From contig CM066913.1 in assembly GCA_033964015.1 (NCBI GenBank), positions 19,367,854 to 19,431,853 of the forward strand: DNA of 64,000 nucleotides, written 5' to 3'. The notes under the pieces were generated by a model that did no database searches, was not told where the DNA came from, and was given only the letters and a program-made list of their open reading frames with translations. Shown here piece by piece: positions 9,125 to 20,000 of this stretch; the first letter of the stretch is position 1; the number at the start of each line of letters is the position of its first letter. This DNA comes from Scolanthus callimorphus. Taxonomy: Eukaryota; Cnidaria; Anthozoa; Actiniaria; Edwardsiidae. A program made the position numbers and the translations under genes.

Positions 9125-10366
9125 AGTAGTATAGTAGGTATGGAATTAGCGTTTTTTTGCGGAGCCCGGTGCAGAGCGGCGGAGCTTTTTCGGAGCCTCG
9201 GAGCTTTTTTTGGAGCCGCGGAGCGGGTGAGCCGGATGACGTCACAGACTATTTTTTTGCGGGTGAGCATGCGGGTGAGCCTGCGGGTGAGGATGGTGGT
9301 GAGGAGTCTATTGTATTTGGAGACAAAAGGAGGATATCCCCCTACCCCCTACTTTTTTCTGAAGACAATAGAAGGAAGGCGGGTGAGCATGCGGAGCAAG
9401 CAAGAGCAAAGAGGGGTGGTCACCAAGTCTTTTGTTCTCTGGAAAAATAGAGGAAAATATAGGCACTATCTGTATCCATCTCCCCATTTTTCCTTCTTTT
9501 GAAGGGGTTCTTAAAGGGTTCTCAAGGGGCTCTAAAAGGGTTCTGCGATGGTTCTGTAGGACTGACTAGCTATCCTCGTTTTAAAGGAGGGACATTTATT
9601 TTGATATTTTAAAAGTTGTGTGTGATTTTGAACACTGTGAGATGGATACAGATAGTGCCTATATTTTCCTCTATTTTTCCATATCAAGAAAATTTCGCCA
9701 AAAGCTGTCGTTTTGCTGACGTTGCAAAACTTCCTTATTAGGCAATCCCCCTTACCTTATTCGGAAGGTCTGCAAGTACTTTTCCTCATATATTAGCGAA
9801 AAAAGCAGGAAAATTGACCAAAACTTGCAGATACTCGAGAAACATCCTTCTCTTGGTCGCCATTTTGTTTTTACCCCCCGCCGAGGGGTCTGAGTCACGT
9901 TTTGAACACCACAGGCAACCCGCGCGGATTTGCCATAAAAACGACAGCACTTTCTTGATATGCCAGAGAACAAAAGACTTGGTGACCACCCCTCTTTGCT
10001 CTTGCTTGCTTGTTGTGTATTGAGAAATAAAGTAGGGGGTGGGATCATTCTATTGTTTCCGAATACAATATGCTCCGCATGCTCACCCGCCTTCCTTCTA
10101 TTGTCTTCAGAAAAAAGTAGGGGGTAGGGGGATATCCTCCTTTTGTCTCCAAATACAATAGACTCCTCACCACCATCCTCACCCGCATGCTCACCCGCAG
10201 GCTCACCCGCAAAAAAAATAGTCTGTGACGTCATCCGGCTCACCCGCTCCGCGGCTCCGAAAACAGCACCGGGCTCCGAAAAAGCTCCGAGGCTCCGAAA
10301 AAGCTCCGCGGCTCCGCACCGGGCTCCGCAAAAAAAAACTGCTAATTCCATACCTACTATACTACT
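9125..10366. mobile_element. 1.24-kb foldback element with long arms and GATGTA duplication
   Basis: Arms of roughly 310 bp (9125-9437) and 400 bp (9963-10366) are inverted copies. They run from AGTAGTATAGTAGGTATGGA and contain the repeated GCGGAGC/GGGTGAGC motifs and the GTCTATTGTATTTGG block. The right arm has an extra insertion of about 65 bp near 10012-10075. GATGTA flanks both ends (9119-9124 and 10367-10372). A second inverted pair (9440-9481 with 9639-9680) lies just inside the arms. Open frames across the arms are by-products of GC-rich repeats and occur on both strands, so they are not genes. Confidence 0.75.
9680..9962. mobile_element. about 280-bp MITE with CATATCAAGAAA ends, copy 1
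   Basis: The element opens CATATCAAGAAAAT and closes with the inverted CTTTCTTGATATG. The interior shares AACTTCCTTA, ACTCGAGAAA and ACACCACAGG in the same order with the element at 57080-57354, so the two are copies of one family. This copy sits in the loop of the 9125-10366 foldback element. Confidence 0.65.
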
Positions 10367-10521
10367 GATGTATTTTGTTACCAGGTCAACGGGTTGCGTG
10401 ACTTGTAAGAGCGTGACAAAGGCACAATTTCCTTTCAGGTCTCTGCATTCGATGGGGGTCATACCAATGGTTTCCCAATGGGTCTTATTATGACCAGTGT
10501 CGGGCGTATATATATATTACC

Positions 10522-10637
10522 ATTCCAACGAGGATGGATGTCCAAGCTATCCACATTTTAAGAAAAGGAGAGGTATCATATTAGATCATCACAAATAAAG
10601 CTATCCTAAAAAACATTTCCAGCCATCCTCGTTGGAT
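10522..10637. repeat. about 115-bp inverted repeat
   Basis: TTCCAACGAGGATGG at 10522 is inverted as CCATCCTCGTTGGA near 10623-10637. The length suggests a minimal MITE. No flanking duplication is clear. Confidence 0.5.
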
Positions 10638-10672
10638 CAATAATCTACACTATATAACAAACACTCAAGAGC

Positions 10673-11020
10673 TCATAATTAAGAGTGAACAACTCCGATA
10701 CAGTATTCGTGAGAGATCCTTTGTACAGACCTAGTTATTTTTAGAACTGTTTTTCTCGCTGAATGATAATGCTATTGTTTTTGTTTCCAATCAAATTTAT
10801 GTGATCAGTAGCTCATTATAACTTCGAATTTACAACCGCTCAACCGATACGCACTAATTCTTTAATTAGGCCTATTGTTTTCTGCCTTTGTTGTTCTCTG
10901 TGCGTGACCCTAGGGGATGTATAAAGAAGACTAAGTACCAATCTAAAAATAACTAGGTCTGTCTAAAGGTTCTCTCACGCCCTATTATCATGTTGTACAC
11001 TCTTATTTATGAACTCTTGA
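10673..11020. mobile_element. nested pair of MITEs
   Basis: The outer pair is ACTCAAGAGCTCATAATTAA (10673) with the inverted TTATTTATGAACTCTTGA (11003-11020). Inside it, 10709-10978 has its own perfect-looking ends, GTGAGAGATCC and a 20-plus-bp arm through ACAGACCTAGTTATTTTTAGA. The inner element appears to have inserted into the outer one. Confidence 0.6.
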
Positions 11021-11913
11021 AACACTACAATGCACTCTGGGGAACGATTTCACTTATCCCCATTGAATGCAGAGGCCATTTTCCTAGAAATTAAATTAAG
11101 GTCAGAGGTCATACATTTGTTGCCATAGAGACCAACATTGGTGAAAATGATTGAGAATGACCAAAGTAGATTGCTAGGATCCCTCAGAGGCATTGGTTTA
11201 GAGATGGACCACCCCCTCAGTTTTACGTCCGCCATTTTGGATTGGGCTTCCGCCCAGGCCTTTTAACTTAAAAGTTACCTGGGCCAGGGGAAGGGGTCTT
11301 TTTCTGGAAATTCCATGGGAGGGGGTCTGATTCACGAGTGGAAATTCCATGGGAGGGGGTCTTTTTAAGGGAGGTCCTCAACTTCCCCGATGCGTTTTAA
11401 AAATGCAATCAGACACGCAGCGTTATAAAAAAAGGCTTGCAAATCTAGCCAAAGTGTAAAAGCCAAAGTGCGTTGTCATGGAATCGTAGTCATAAAACGA
11501 GTTTTCAGTTAGCAAGCATTTCTTTTCTGCGCGTGTTACTGAGAACGGCTATAATTTGCATACTAGATGTTTGAGATTGTATTCCTTCTTTTTCTCGACA
11601 TTAAATGATTCGTTTGAGCAAGGGAGTTTTAGAATCTCGACACTTGCAGAGCTTTTGATCAGGATTTCCAAACACCTTGGAGTCGGTTTGGCCTCGTTTT
11701 TAAGTCTACTTCACTGTGTATAGAATTCTCGATGAAACATGCTGTCTCGTGTTTGATATATTGCATCTTTACGAGCTTGCATAAAGCTTCTTTTCTTTAC
11801 GCGTTCTTACACACCCGTAAAGATGCGCAAAGATAACCACAATCTCTTAACGCAATGTTTCGACTGCTGAAAAAAAAAACGTTAAGTTGTCACTTCATGC
11901 TGTGTCTTTTCAG
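11021..11913. other. intergenic/intronic sequence upstream of TLCD4 copy 1
   Basis: No earlier TLCD4 exons could be found here. A short direct repeat of GGAAATTCCATGGGAGGGGG occurs at about 11304-11360. Otherwise the stretch is ordinary AT-rich DNA. Confidence 0.4.
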
Positions 11914-13385
11914 GTGCAGGGATTACTGTTGTTCGTGGCGAATTTGCGACAACTAGCTGAAATATCTACTCCTTTCGTCAATCAAAGGTACAACTTACCA
12001 AATGAACAGCAACATATAACTCAAAAAAGCGTCCTGTAGTACCACCCGCACCAGCCTCCCGGCCTTCCCTCGCATATAGGCGCTCAGTCCCCGGAAGAAA
12101 ATCCCCCAGAAATGGCCTAGTATCCGGAATTTAACAGACAGACAAACTTTACTCAAGTACTGTGCACCCATGTATGTCGGCATTATGTACCTTGAATAGC
12201 ATTCAGAATTTTTATTTTATTTTACGAGTTAACTTTCTTTCTTAGTATATATATTTTGCAATTTTGAATTTGACGATATTAAGAAAGGTCCGCCCCCAAT
12301 TATTTCTATACTGGGGTTCGCTTTACTCAGGTGAGCATAGCCTGCGCGTAGCAAGCGGGTTTTTAGGGACAAGCCTACAAAGTTCGAGATTTTGGTGAGA
12401 TTACACCCCTCTGGTCCGACATGCATTCGATAAACATGAATTAACAATTATTCCTCGAAGCCCGAAAATGGCATGAGGCCCGAAGGCCGAATGGCCGGGC
12501 TATTGACTCAGAGCATCAGAGGCCATCAGGGCGAAAGAAATAATTGTTTTAGTCAAATCACACTTACGTAGGTCAATTTGTATAGGCAAAAACGTTTTCT
12601 GCGGTCTGGTCATTTTTTTTTTCTTGCTTTTAAATCCTACACGTACATGGTACACTTTTCGCTACTATGACTACTAGTAGGCTATTACTAGCTCATCCAA
12701 TCAGACGCAGCATTGACACAATAGATCACTAGACGTGTGATTTGACTAATTTGTATTAGTAGAAACCCACTCTCATACTCAATCACGAATCCTGCAATCT
12801 TATTGGCTCCGCTACTCACTATCTATCACCATCACGTAATAGATAGTGAGAGCAAAAACGCTAGCGCAAAACTTTCTAAAACCATGAAAATAAATACGTT
12901 TTAGCAACAACTCGAAGGTAGTATGCTAGTGGGTTTCTACTAAAACAATTAGACTACTCGTTCTCGTTTTCTATGAGCCAAATAGTCAACTCGGCGCTAC
13001 GCGCCTGGTTAACTATCTATTGACTCGTAGAAAACTCGAACTCGTAGTCTAATTGTTAATTATTACACGCTCTATTTTCAGGTGGTATTATTCCGCTTCT
13101 AAGACGCCCCACTCGTCACCACGCTTTATTATCAATGGCTTTTGCATGGTGTTGGCATTCTTCCTTTGTCGTATTGCTACCATGCCGTATTTGTATTACC
13201 TGATCTACAACTACTGGGAACGAAACGTTGAGGTTGGACACGTGCTAGGGGTAGTTCTGTTAATGTGCTGTATAGCATTGGACATTATTAATGGTTATTG
13301 GATGTATAAAATGATACGTGGAGGACTCGGGTTGTTGAGGGAGAAAAAATCTGTCGATAATAACAATAAAGAGAAGATGTTTTGA
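11914..13385 (+). CDS. TLC domain-containing protein 4-like, copy 1 (last two exons only)
   Basis: Two exons, 11914-11987 (74 nt) and 13082-13385, join across a GT-AG intron (CAAAG|GTACAA ... TTTTCAG|GTGG) in phase 2. The first exon encodes a segment containing NLRQLAEISTPFVNQR. The second starts WYYSASK and carries FFLCRIATMPY and a last helix with LDIINGYWMYKM. These match the C-terminal half of TLCD4/TMEM56, a multipass membrane protein of the TRAM/LAG1/CLN8 domain family thought to act in membrane lipid handling. The 74-nt exon has the same length and phase as its counterpart at 20202-20275. The reading frame is intact to the TGA stop at 13383-13385. The exons for the first half of the protein, including the TLC His-His motif, were not found upstream, so this is either a partial duplicate or an alternative 3' end. 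Confidence 0.8.
12755..13056. mobile_element. composite of two inverted-repeat elements in the intron
   Basis: 12755-12944 has ends TTAGTAGAAACCCACT and AGTGGGTTTCTACTAA. Immediately beside it, 12947-13056 is a palindromic unit from CAATTAGACTACTCGTTCTC to its inverse ending TAGTCTAATTG. Both parts recur side by side, inverted, at about 47867-48085. The unit at 12947 ends only about 25 bp before the 3' splice site of the last TLCD4 copy 1 exon. Confidence 0.6.
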
Positions 13386-13452
13386 AAGAGAGAGAGAGGG
13401 ATAAACCAGTGTGTTGGAGACGAAATGTGCTTACCTACAAGCACCTTTTAGA

Positions 13453-13458
13453 AATAAA
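13453..13458 (+). promoter_or_regulatory. polyadenylation signal of TLCD4 copy 1
   Basis: AATAAA lies 67 bp downstream of the stop codon at 13385. That gives a short 3' UTR, as expected for an expressed compact gene. Confidence 0.55.
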
Positions 13459-14990
13459 TGCACTTTTACAAAACCATGTTCACGTTTTTTAAATCCATGG
13501 GGGCAGAATGGGGGGAGGGGAGGGGGTGTAAGATGTAATATTTAAAAGCCTCCTATTTGGACTTGACAGGATTTCAAAGTCCGCGCAATTAGTTCCTTGG
13601 ACCTTGAAAAGTTTTTCGAGTCCCACTAGCAGTATACTTTCTTCCTGGGGTTTCAAGGTACTGCACGTGTGGTACAAAATGAGAGCTCTGGTTGGCTGAT
13701 TAGGTCCATGAACAATAGAGCGGGTTTCAGATGACTGTCGTGAGTAATCTATTTTTTCAACTCAATCAGTTAAGCCGTCATTTATAAGTAAAATTCCAGA
13801 TTGGGTAACCATAAATTCCAGGGTGATCATTTCAAAACTCACTGAAATTCCAGGCTGGGTATCCCAAGCTGGGCTCCTCAAAAAGGTTACATTTGTTATA
13901 TGAATAATGCAGTATAAGAAGTGGAGTAGTGTGTATGATTGGAGTTCTGCTTTTAGGCTATTGCCTAAATCTATATATCATCCTTTATTATTTTATTTGG
14001 AGAGCTGAGGAAAGGAGGCGAACCCTGGAACCGCTCCAGTAAAGTAAAGTCACTTGTATTTTCTGTTATTTTCCGTCAGTCAAGTGGGATATTCTCTGCT
14101 GTATATGCCACGAGAATTCATTGTATAACTATTTTATACCATGCTACAGAAAATTAAAGTAATGTTTTACGTAGATGGCAGTGCATGGTGGGAATAAGTT
14201 GAATACCACCGAATATACAACGCCTTTCCTGCATTCTGATTGGGTGTATTTTCTGTGGCGTGGTATAAATCGCAGTATTATGTGCGAAGCTCGGTGAGAT
14301 TTCAGTTGAAAGAAGGTATGGATGTGTAAATGACAGGACATCCAGGAGGAGCTGAAAAATTGGTGAAATGAAATTCGTCCCTTCATTTACAATGCAAACT
14401 GTTTTAACATAATTAAAATTATGGCACAACCACGCTATGGTTTTCCCCTGTGTGGGAGGTATAGGGCACATACACGGGGATACACCAGTTGGCGGTTTAT
14501 TCCGCCATTTGATGGGAGTGGAATTGGCAAAAAGCTGACACAATCACTGGAAAGAGCTCCCCAAATGTTGTAGATATGCCGATTTGTAACACCATAGCAT
14601 GGTCGGAAATTTTAAATTGTGAACTTTTCGGGATCATATCTTTACTCCTATGGAGTGGAGATAAGGAATTAACCTTGTGTGAAAGCTAACGTGTGCTTTA
14701 AATTCGCATTCTTTCCAATGATTCGACACTGATGGCGAAAGATTTCAGAGCGAAATCGTTCCTATCAAATGGTACATACATATATAACTTTAGACACGGA
14801 TTTACATCAGCTGTTCTGTTCTTGCGCTAATGTAGGTCGGCCGGGGGCCCTGACAGATCTTATAGCGCCGGCAGGCTTGATTTGAATGACGAGGCATTAG
14901 TTGTCTCCCTAGGTAGCAGGTTCCAAGTTCTAACAGTTCTAGGAACGTTCTAGATCTATTTTCAACTGAAGCCGGAACAACCTGACAACA
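13459..14990. other. intergenic sequence between repeats
   Basis: G-rich runs at 13498-13530 and AATTCCAG-containing short repeats at 13790-13860. No gene or paired inverted repeat supported. Confidence 0.4.
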
Positions 14991-14997
14991 GACCGCA

Positions 14998-15177
14998 CTA
15001 GAGCAGATTTGTACGACTGTGGTGCCGCGGTACTGTCGCGGTGGCGGTACGGAACCTGGCCTGCTGTAAATGGAATGAAATCGCCAGTGAAATCGCGTAG
15101 TCGCGGCACGGTCACGGTCGCGGCGCGGAACAACTTTGTCACGGTACTTTTCACAGTCATACGAAATCTGCTCTAGT
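14998..15177. mobile_element. 180-bp GC-rich MITE
   Basis: ACTAGAGCAGATTTGTACGA at the left is inverted as ATACGAAATCTGCTCTAGT at the right. The interior is unusually GC-rich (GCGGTACGG, GGTCGCGGCGCGG), which creates long but meaningless open frames on the minus strand. Confidence 0.65.
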
Positions 15178-16712
15178 ACGACGAGACTGGGGACGCAAAG
15201 ACTGACCAAGACTTTTAGAAAAGTAGCACGTTATTGCATCTTGTTTGTTTTGGCTATTTCCCGCGCTTTCTTGCTGCTCATACACTTATCTGCAAATCCG
15301 CTGACTTGTTTTTGTTTTGCCTTGTAAAAAATTAACCCAACGTGCTAAGAATGCGAGAGCTTTACTGGTGATAAACACGAAGTTCAATCTGAAAACTGCC
15401 AAAACTGGGCCTTGCTTGTCCTTTGAATGAGTACTATGGATAATGTAAATGAAGGTAGGAGAACCGTTATCAATTTGGATAATTAATTGGTTCGATCAAC
15501 CTCCTCTTGGTTCGATGAACGTACTTAACCAATCGTAAGCTTAACTTTAAGCTTAAGTATTTTACTTGTATAAATCAACATAATTTTATGTCAAAATCCT
15601 TTGTAGAAACATGCTATTATGGATCGAAATAGCAAAACTTTCAATGGATCATCTTCACAAAGGAAAAAGATCAACAAACTGCCGTGAATGGTTCGATCAA
15701 AATATTTACCATCGAGCCCAAGGCAAAACACATGCTGATTCAGAAATTATAATTTTACACTGGAGCCGTATCAGTCGATTCAGTTCTCTCTATCTCTGAT
15801 TCTATGATTGGATCAAACATTTCTTTGTTTGGGTTCCGCTATCTCTCTGTTATATCTAAAATCTAAATCTTAAACCATGAACAAAAATGGCACTTTCAGA
15901 CAGGCAGTCCAAACAAAAGGTTTACATGTAATAGAGACATACCGGTACCTGCCTCCCAGATAAGGCCCCAGATCTCCAGATTGCTTTGCAATGGAAATTC
16001 GGGTATATGCTTCATCGCTGAATGTCACAATAGCTGCCTTATTTGAATATAATGGTCCTTTTGTTTGATTATGCCTCGTTCTATTAGAAGACAAATATAT
16101 GTCATTCAGTGATGAAGTAGATACCGAAATTCGAGCAAATATATGAGTACCCCACCATGGCACATCGTGTGGTTCCAGAAAATATCCACCCCCCCATGAT
16201 AAGGTGTTGAGAAGTGACCCCCCACCCCTTTGGAATGGAAAATACAGTATTTGTATGAAAAAAAAAACACACATTGATTCATATTTTTTGCTCCTCGTTA
16301 GGGTGCTCATTAATTCAAATTTCCTTGTAAAATTACCGGTAAGCTTCAAAACTTCAAAGAAGCAAGCTTTCCAGTATTTCATGAAAGTGTGAAAGCTAGC
16401 TCATTCTAATGTGTTTTCCTATTGGTGGTATTTGGGAACATTGCTTTAGAAAGTAAATCAAAATGTGTATTACAAGTAAAATAGTTTCCAAGCTTCACTT
16501 TTAATGTTTATTCCTCTATGTCACGACCAAATGTTGAAATTCACAAGTTTTATGGTAATAATATCATTGTTTCCTTGCCTACAATTCACAATGTACAAGA
16601 TAGCCAATTAGGTAGTATAACTATTACTTCTATGAGATTCTTAGGTGCTTTCAGCAAAATATTGCTCTAAAAACATGGAAACACATGTACGCTAAAAATG
16701 TAGCTCATAATT
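15178..16712. other. intergenic, one dispersed repeat
   Basis: The block 16160-16260 (TGTGGTTCCAGAAAATATCC to GGAAAATACAGTATTTG) is repeated at 18060-18175. The rest shows no supported feature. TTGGTTCGAT motifs near 15490-15520 are not part of a tRNA fold. Confidence 0.4.
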
Positions 16713-16929
16713 CAGGGCCCAACATTAACTTTTTTCGCTAGGTGCCTTTGGCGACTAATTAAAAAAATTTAGTCACCAAAATGCAAAGATTTAGTCGCCA
16801 CATGAGCGTGGATCTGAGCTGAACTCAGAAAGATGGGGCGACTAGCTCTAAAATTTTGGTTGGCAAGCCCCCAAATATAGCCGCCATTGGCAACCATTGG
16901 CAACCATATGGTCGCAGTGTTGGGCCCTG
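16713..16929. mobile_element. hAT-like MITE just upstream of TLCD4 copy 2
   Basis: Ends CAGGGCCCAACATTAAC and GTGTTGGGCCCTG are inverted repeats. The interior repeats the GGCGACTA / TAGTCGCC motif. No clean target duplication is visible. It ends about 160 bp before the first recognised in-frame Met of copy 2, so it may have displaced or supplied upstream sequence. Confidence 0.6.
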
Positions 16930-17089
16930 TTATTATTTCAGTCAATGTTGTGAATGCCAGTGTTATTTTGATCTGGATTTGCCCATTTATTATTATTTTT
17001 ACTACTTCTCTTCTAGTTACTAACAGATTACAAGACAGCAAGTCCTTTTCTCTGTGGATAGCTGGAGCAAGTTTGTATTCTTTACATTG

Positions 17090-20000
17090 ATGGGCCTCTA
17101 TATCAGCCCAATGCTGTCACTGAGATATCTAAAACCATATAGCAGATTTTCAGATGCAAAGAAAGCAGATTGGGACACACGGTATTATATGGTTAATTGA
17201 ATTACTGGTACTCCATAGTTTTTTTTTGCTGTTTTACTTTTTTCTGTTTCATGCAATATTTTGGCCTTTTTCAGAGCTGTCATTATTTAAAGGGGCTGTT
17301 GCATGCTTAATATTCATCTACCATGGACATAAAATAAGTAAAATTGAACCATGAAATCACCACTGTAGTAATCAAAATAATCCTCTGGATTAATAGAAAA
17401 AACCTGTCAATTGTTAGACAAAATGCAATTCTGGGAACAGAGGTTTCTTTCAATTAGTCTTTTATTAGCTAGCAAAGTTGTTCACGTCTCTGGTATTTTG
17501 TGTGGTTGTTATGATTTAATAAAAAGACTGGCAGAAAGAAACCTCTATCTGCAGGGTAACAGTGCATGCTGCAATGAGAATTTCAGAAAATACCACACAC
17601 CACAATGTACCACAATACTGCTTAAAACATTTTTTTACGCTGTTATCCTGCAAGTTTATGAACAAAATATTGCAAACCATGGCCTGTGGCAATGCAGCAT
17701 TGCCAAACGTTTTTGGGTGTGTTTATGTTAGTGTGAAAATACATATTGTGCATATTATTGTTTGACTTCCATTCTTTTGGGAAAATGAGCATTTTTCACT
17801 TCCAAATTCCATGTGGGTTTCTGGAAACCTGCTAAAATTTAAAGCTGCAGTATCATATTTAGATGAACCTTCAGTTGTATTCTTCTGTTTTAGGATTGGA
17901 TCCAATGTCCATGCTGTTATAAGCAGTGTAATAGCTTTGTACTGCTTATTCTTCGATGAAGTGACTAATACAAACCCAGTGTGGTAAGTAGCTTTCATCT
18001 ACAAGCACTACATCAGTCAGTATCCTCATTAATATGGTTTCTTGGAAAATCAGAATGTGTGGTTCCAGGAAATATCTGTTTCCCCTCATGGAAGGGTGTT
18101 GAAAAATGACCCAAAACCAACCCCCCCCCCCCCCCCCCCCGGGCCTAAAGGAAAATACAGTATTTGTAGTTTGGAAAAAAATCAGGCTCAAAAGGATTAA
18201 TTGCACAGGGGAATCCAGCATATAAGCACAGTTTAGGTAGATTGAATATCAATTCTTTTTATAGCTGCTGTTCAAGTACACACACATCTAGTTATTTGTT
18301 CCATTTTGTAATCTGTATTTTCCCGCCATCCCACCAGGGCTTGTATATTGGGTGGCAGAGACATTTATTATTGTTATAACTCGTTTAGCTTCTTTGTCTG
18401 AATAAATAAACTTCTCTTTGTGCCAAAGCAAAATAGTGCACGTTGTGATGTGTGCTGGGTTGGGGAATTACTGTAAATGTATTGGAACTTGGAGAGAGCC
18501 TTGATTTGAAGCTTTTGTCTCATGAACATTTGAGTAAATCCAAACATGGGCTATTGGAGAAGTAATCTCTGGTAATCTCTGGAGACTTTAACCTTGGTCT
18601 CATATCAATCATGTCGTTAATGATAGTTTACAAAATGGTGGTTCACATTATGTAATCTTACTTTGAGGTTATCTTGAAGACCCATCTTCAATGTTACTTA
18701 ATACACAGTATCTTTTTAGGAGCCAAGCTGTTTTAGTAAGGTGTGGAATATCGTTAACTTTTGGTTATATCAGTGCAGGTAAGTGAACTGAATGCTTTAA
18801 AAGAAGGTTCCTTATCCTTGTGAAAACATAAATTGGCAATTTTGTATTACAGTGCTGGGAATTAAAAAAGTAATAATATAACTATCAAAATTGCGACTAC
18901 AGTAGTTGTTAAACTTGCCACTACAAGCTATAATGCTTGTTAAAGAAAAGAGTGTCTTTTTACCATCTAAGGTCACCCCGGGCCACCAAGTGATTCACTG
19001 GATTCAAGTGGTCATTTTTAAATCAGTTACTTAATATTTCAATATCCCGGTATATAGTTTAATAAGTGTAAAAAAATATTAGATGAATATACCATTAACC
19101 CATATACCATTATCAGGGGCGTAGCCAGCACTTATGAGAGGGGGGGTTCCAAAATGTTTTTTTTTTTGCGTTCTTGCCACAGGAAACCCAGCCAAAATAT
19201 TGATCTCAGGGAAAAACTAGCGTTTGAAGAAATTTGCTACATTTTATTGGAGCTTTTATTTGTTGTCTATTAAATATTTACAATTTTAGTAGTAAGTCGG
19301 TCCAGAACAGAGGCGAGGGGGGGTTCCGCTGCGGGAGAGGGGGTTCCGGAACCCCTGGACCCCCCCCCCCCCTGGCTACGCCCCTGATTATTCTTGTAAC
19401 TTAAGAAATGTATTTGATTTTAGGTGGCCATATTATTTAGTATACTTCGATAAAATCCATAATATTGCAGTAGATCATCATGACTTCTTGATTATTTATG
19501 TTTCTTGCAGATTTCTTATTAATATTGAAAAGCTACAGACTTGTTGGAGATATATTTACCCTGACACACCACTTCATGGCAATATTTGCATATTACTTTG
19601 TCATGGTAAGTATTACGATTTTAAACAAGGTTATCTGTCACCATTTATTTGCTGTTAGATAATGGTGGGTGTGGTAGCCGGTGCAGCAAGAGTTTCCAGT
19701 GGAGGAAGAGAAACTCTGGCAACATTTGGTTCAGAGCGGGAGGGGAGGGGGGGAGAGGAATGCTTGCCAGCAAATGTCAGCAGTTTGGAATAATATGCCT
19801 CTCTGGGATCCTTTCCTTCCTCTCCCCCTCCCCCTCTGTCCTTTTCTGCTCCTCTGATTTTTTGTGTGGCCACTTTTCTTGCTTCTCTCCATGTTTCCCT
19901 GTTTTACTTTATTATACATAATAAACATCAGTGAAATACAAGGGTATCTCCCGCACAAAAACCTCTGGCCTCAAAGTCCCTTTTCTGAATTCTAGAATCA

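Noticed and set aside
9752..10462. 236-residue minus-strand open frame
   Set aside because: It lies across the arms of a foldback element. Equivalent frames occur in the opposite arm, and the sequence is made of repeated GCGGAGC/GGGTGAGC motifs.
14802..15209. 135-residue minus-strand frame
   Set aside because: It spans a GC-rich MITE (14998-15177), and stop codons are rare there because of composition.
15480..15720. TTGGTTCGAT motifs reminiscent of a tRNA T-loop
   Set aside because: No acceptor, D or anticodon stems can be drawn at the required spacing.
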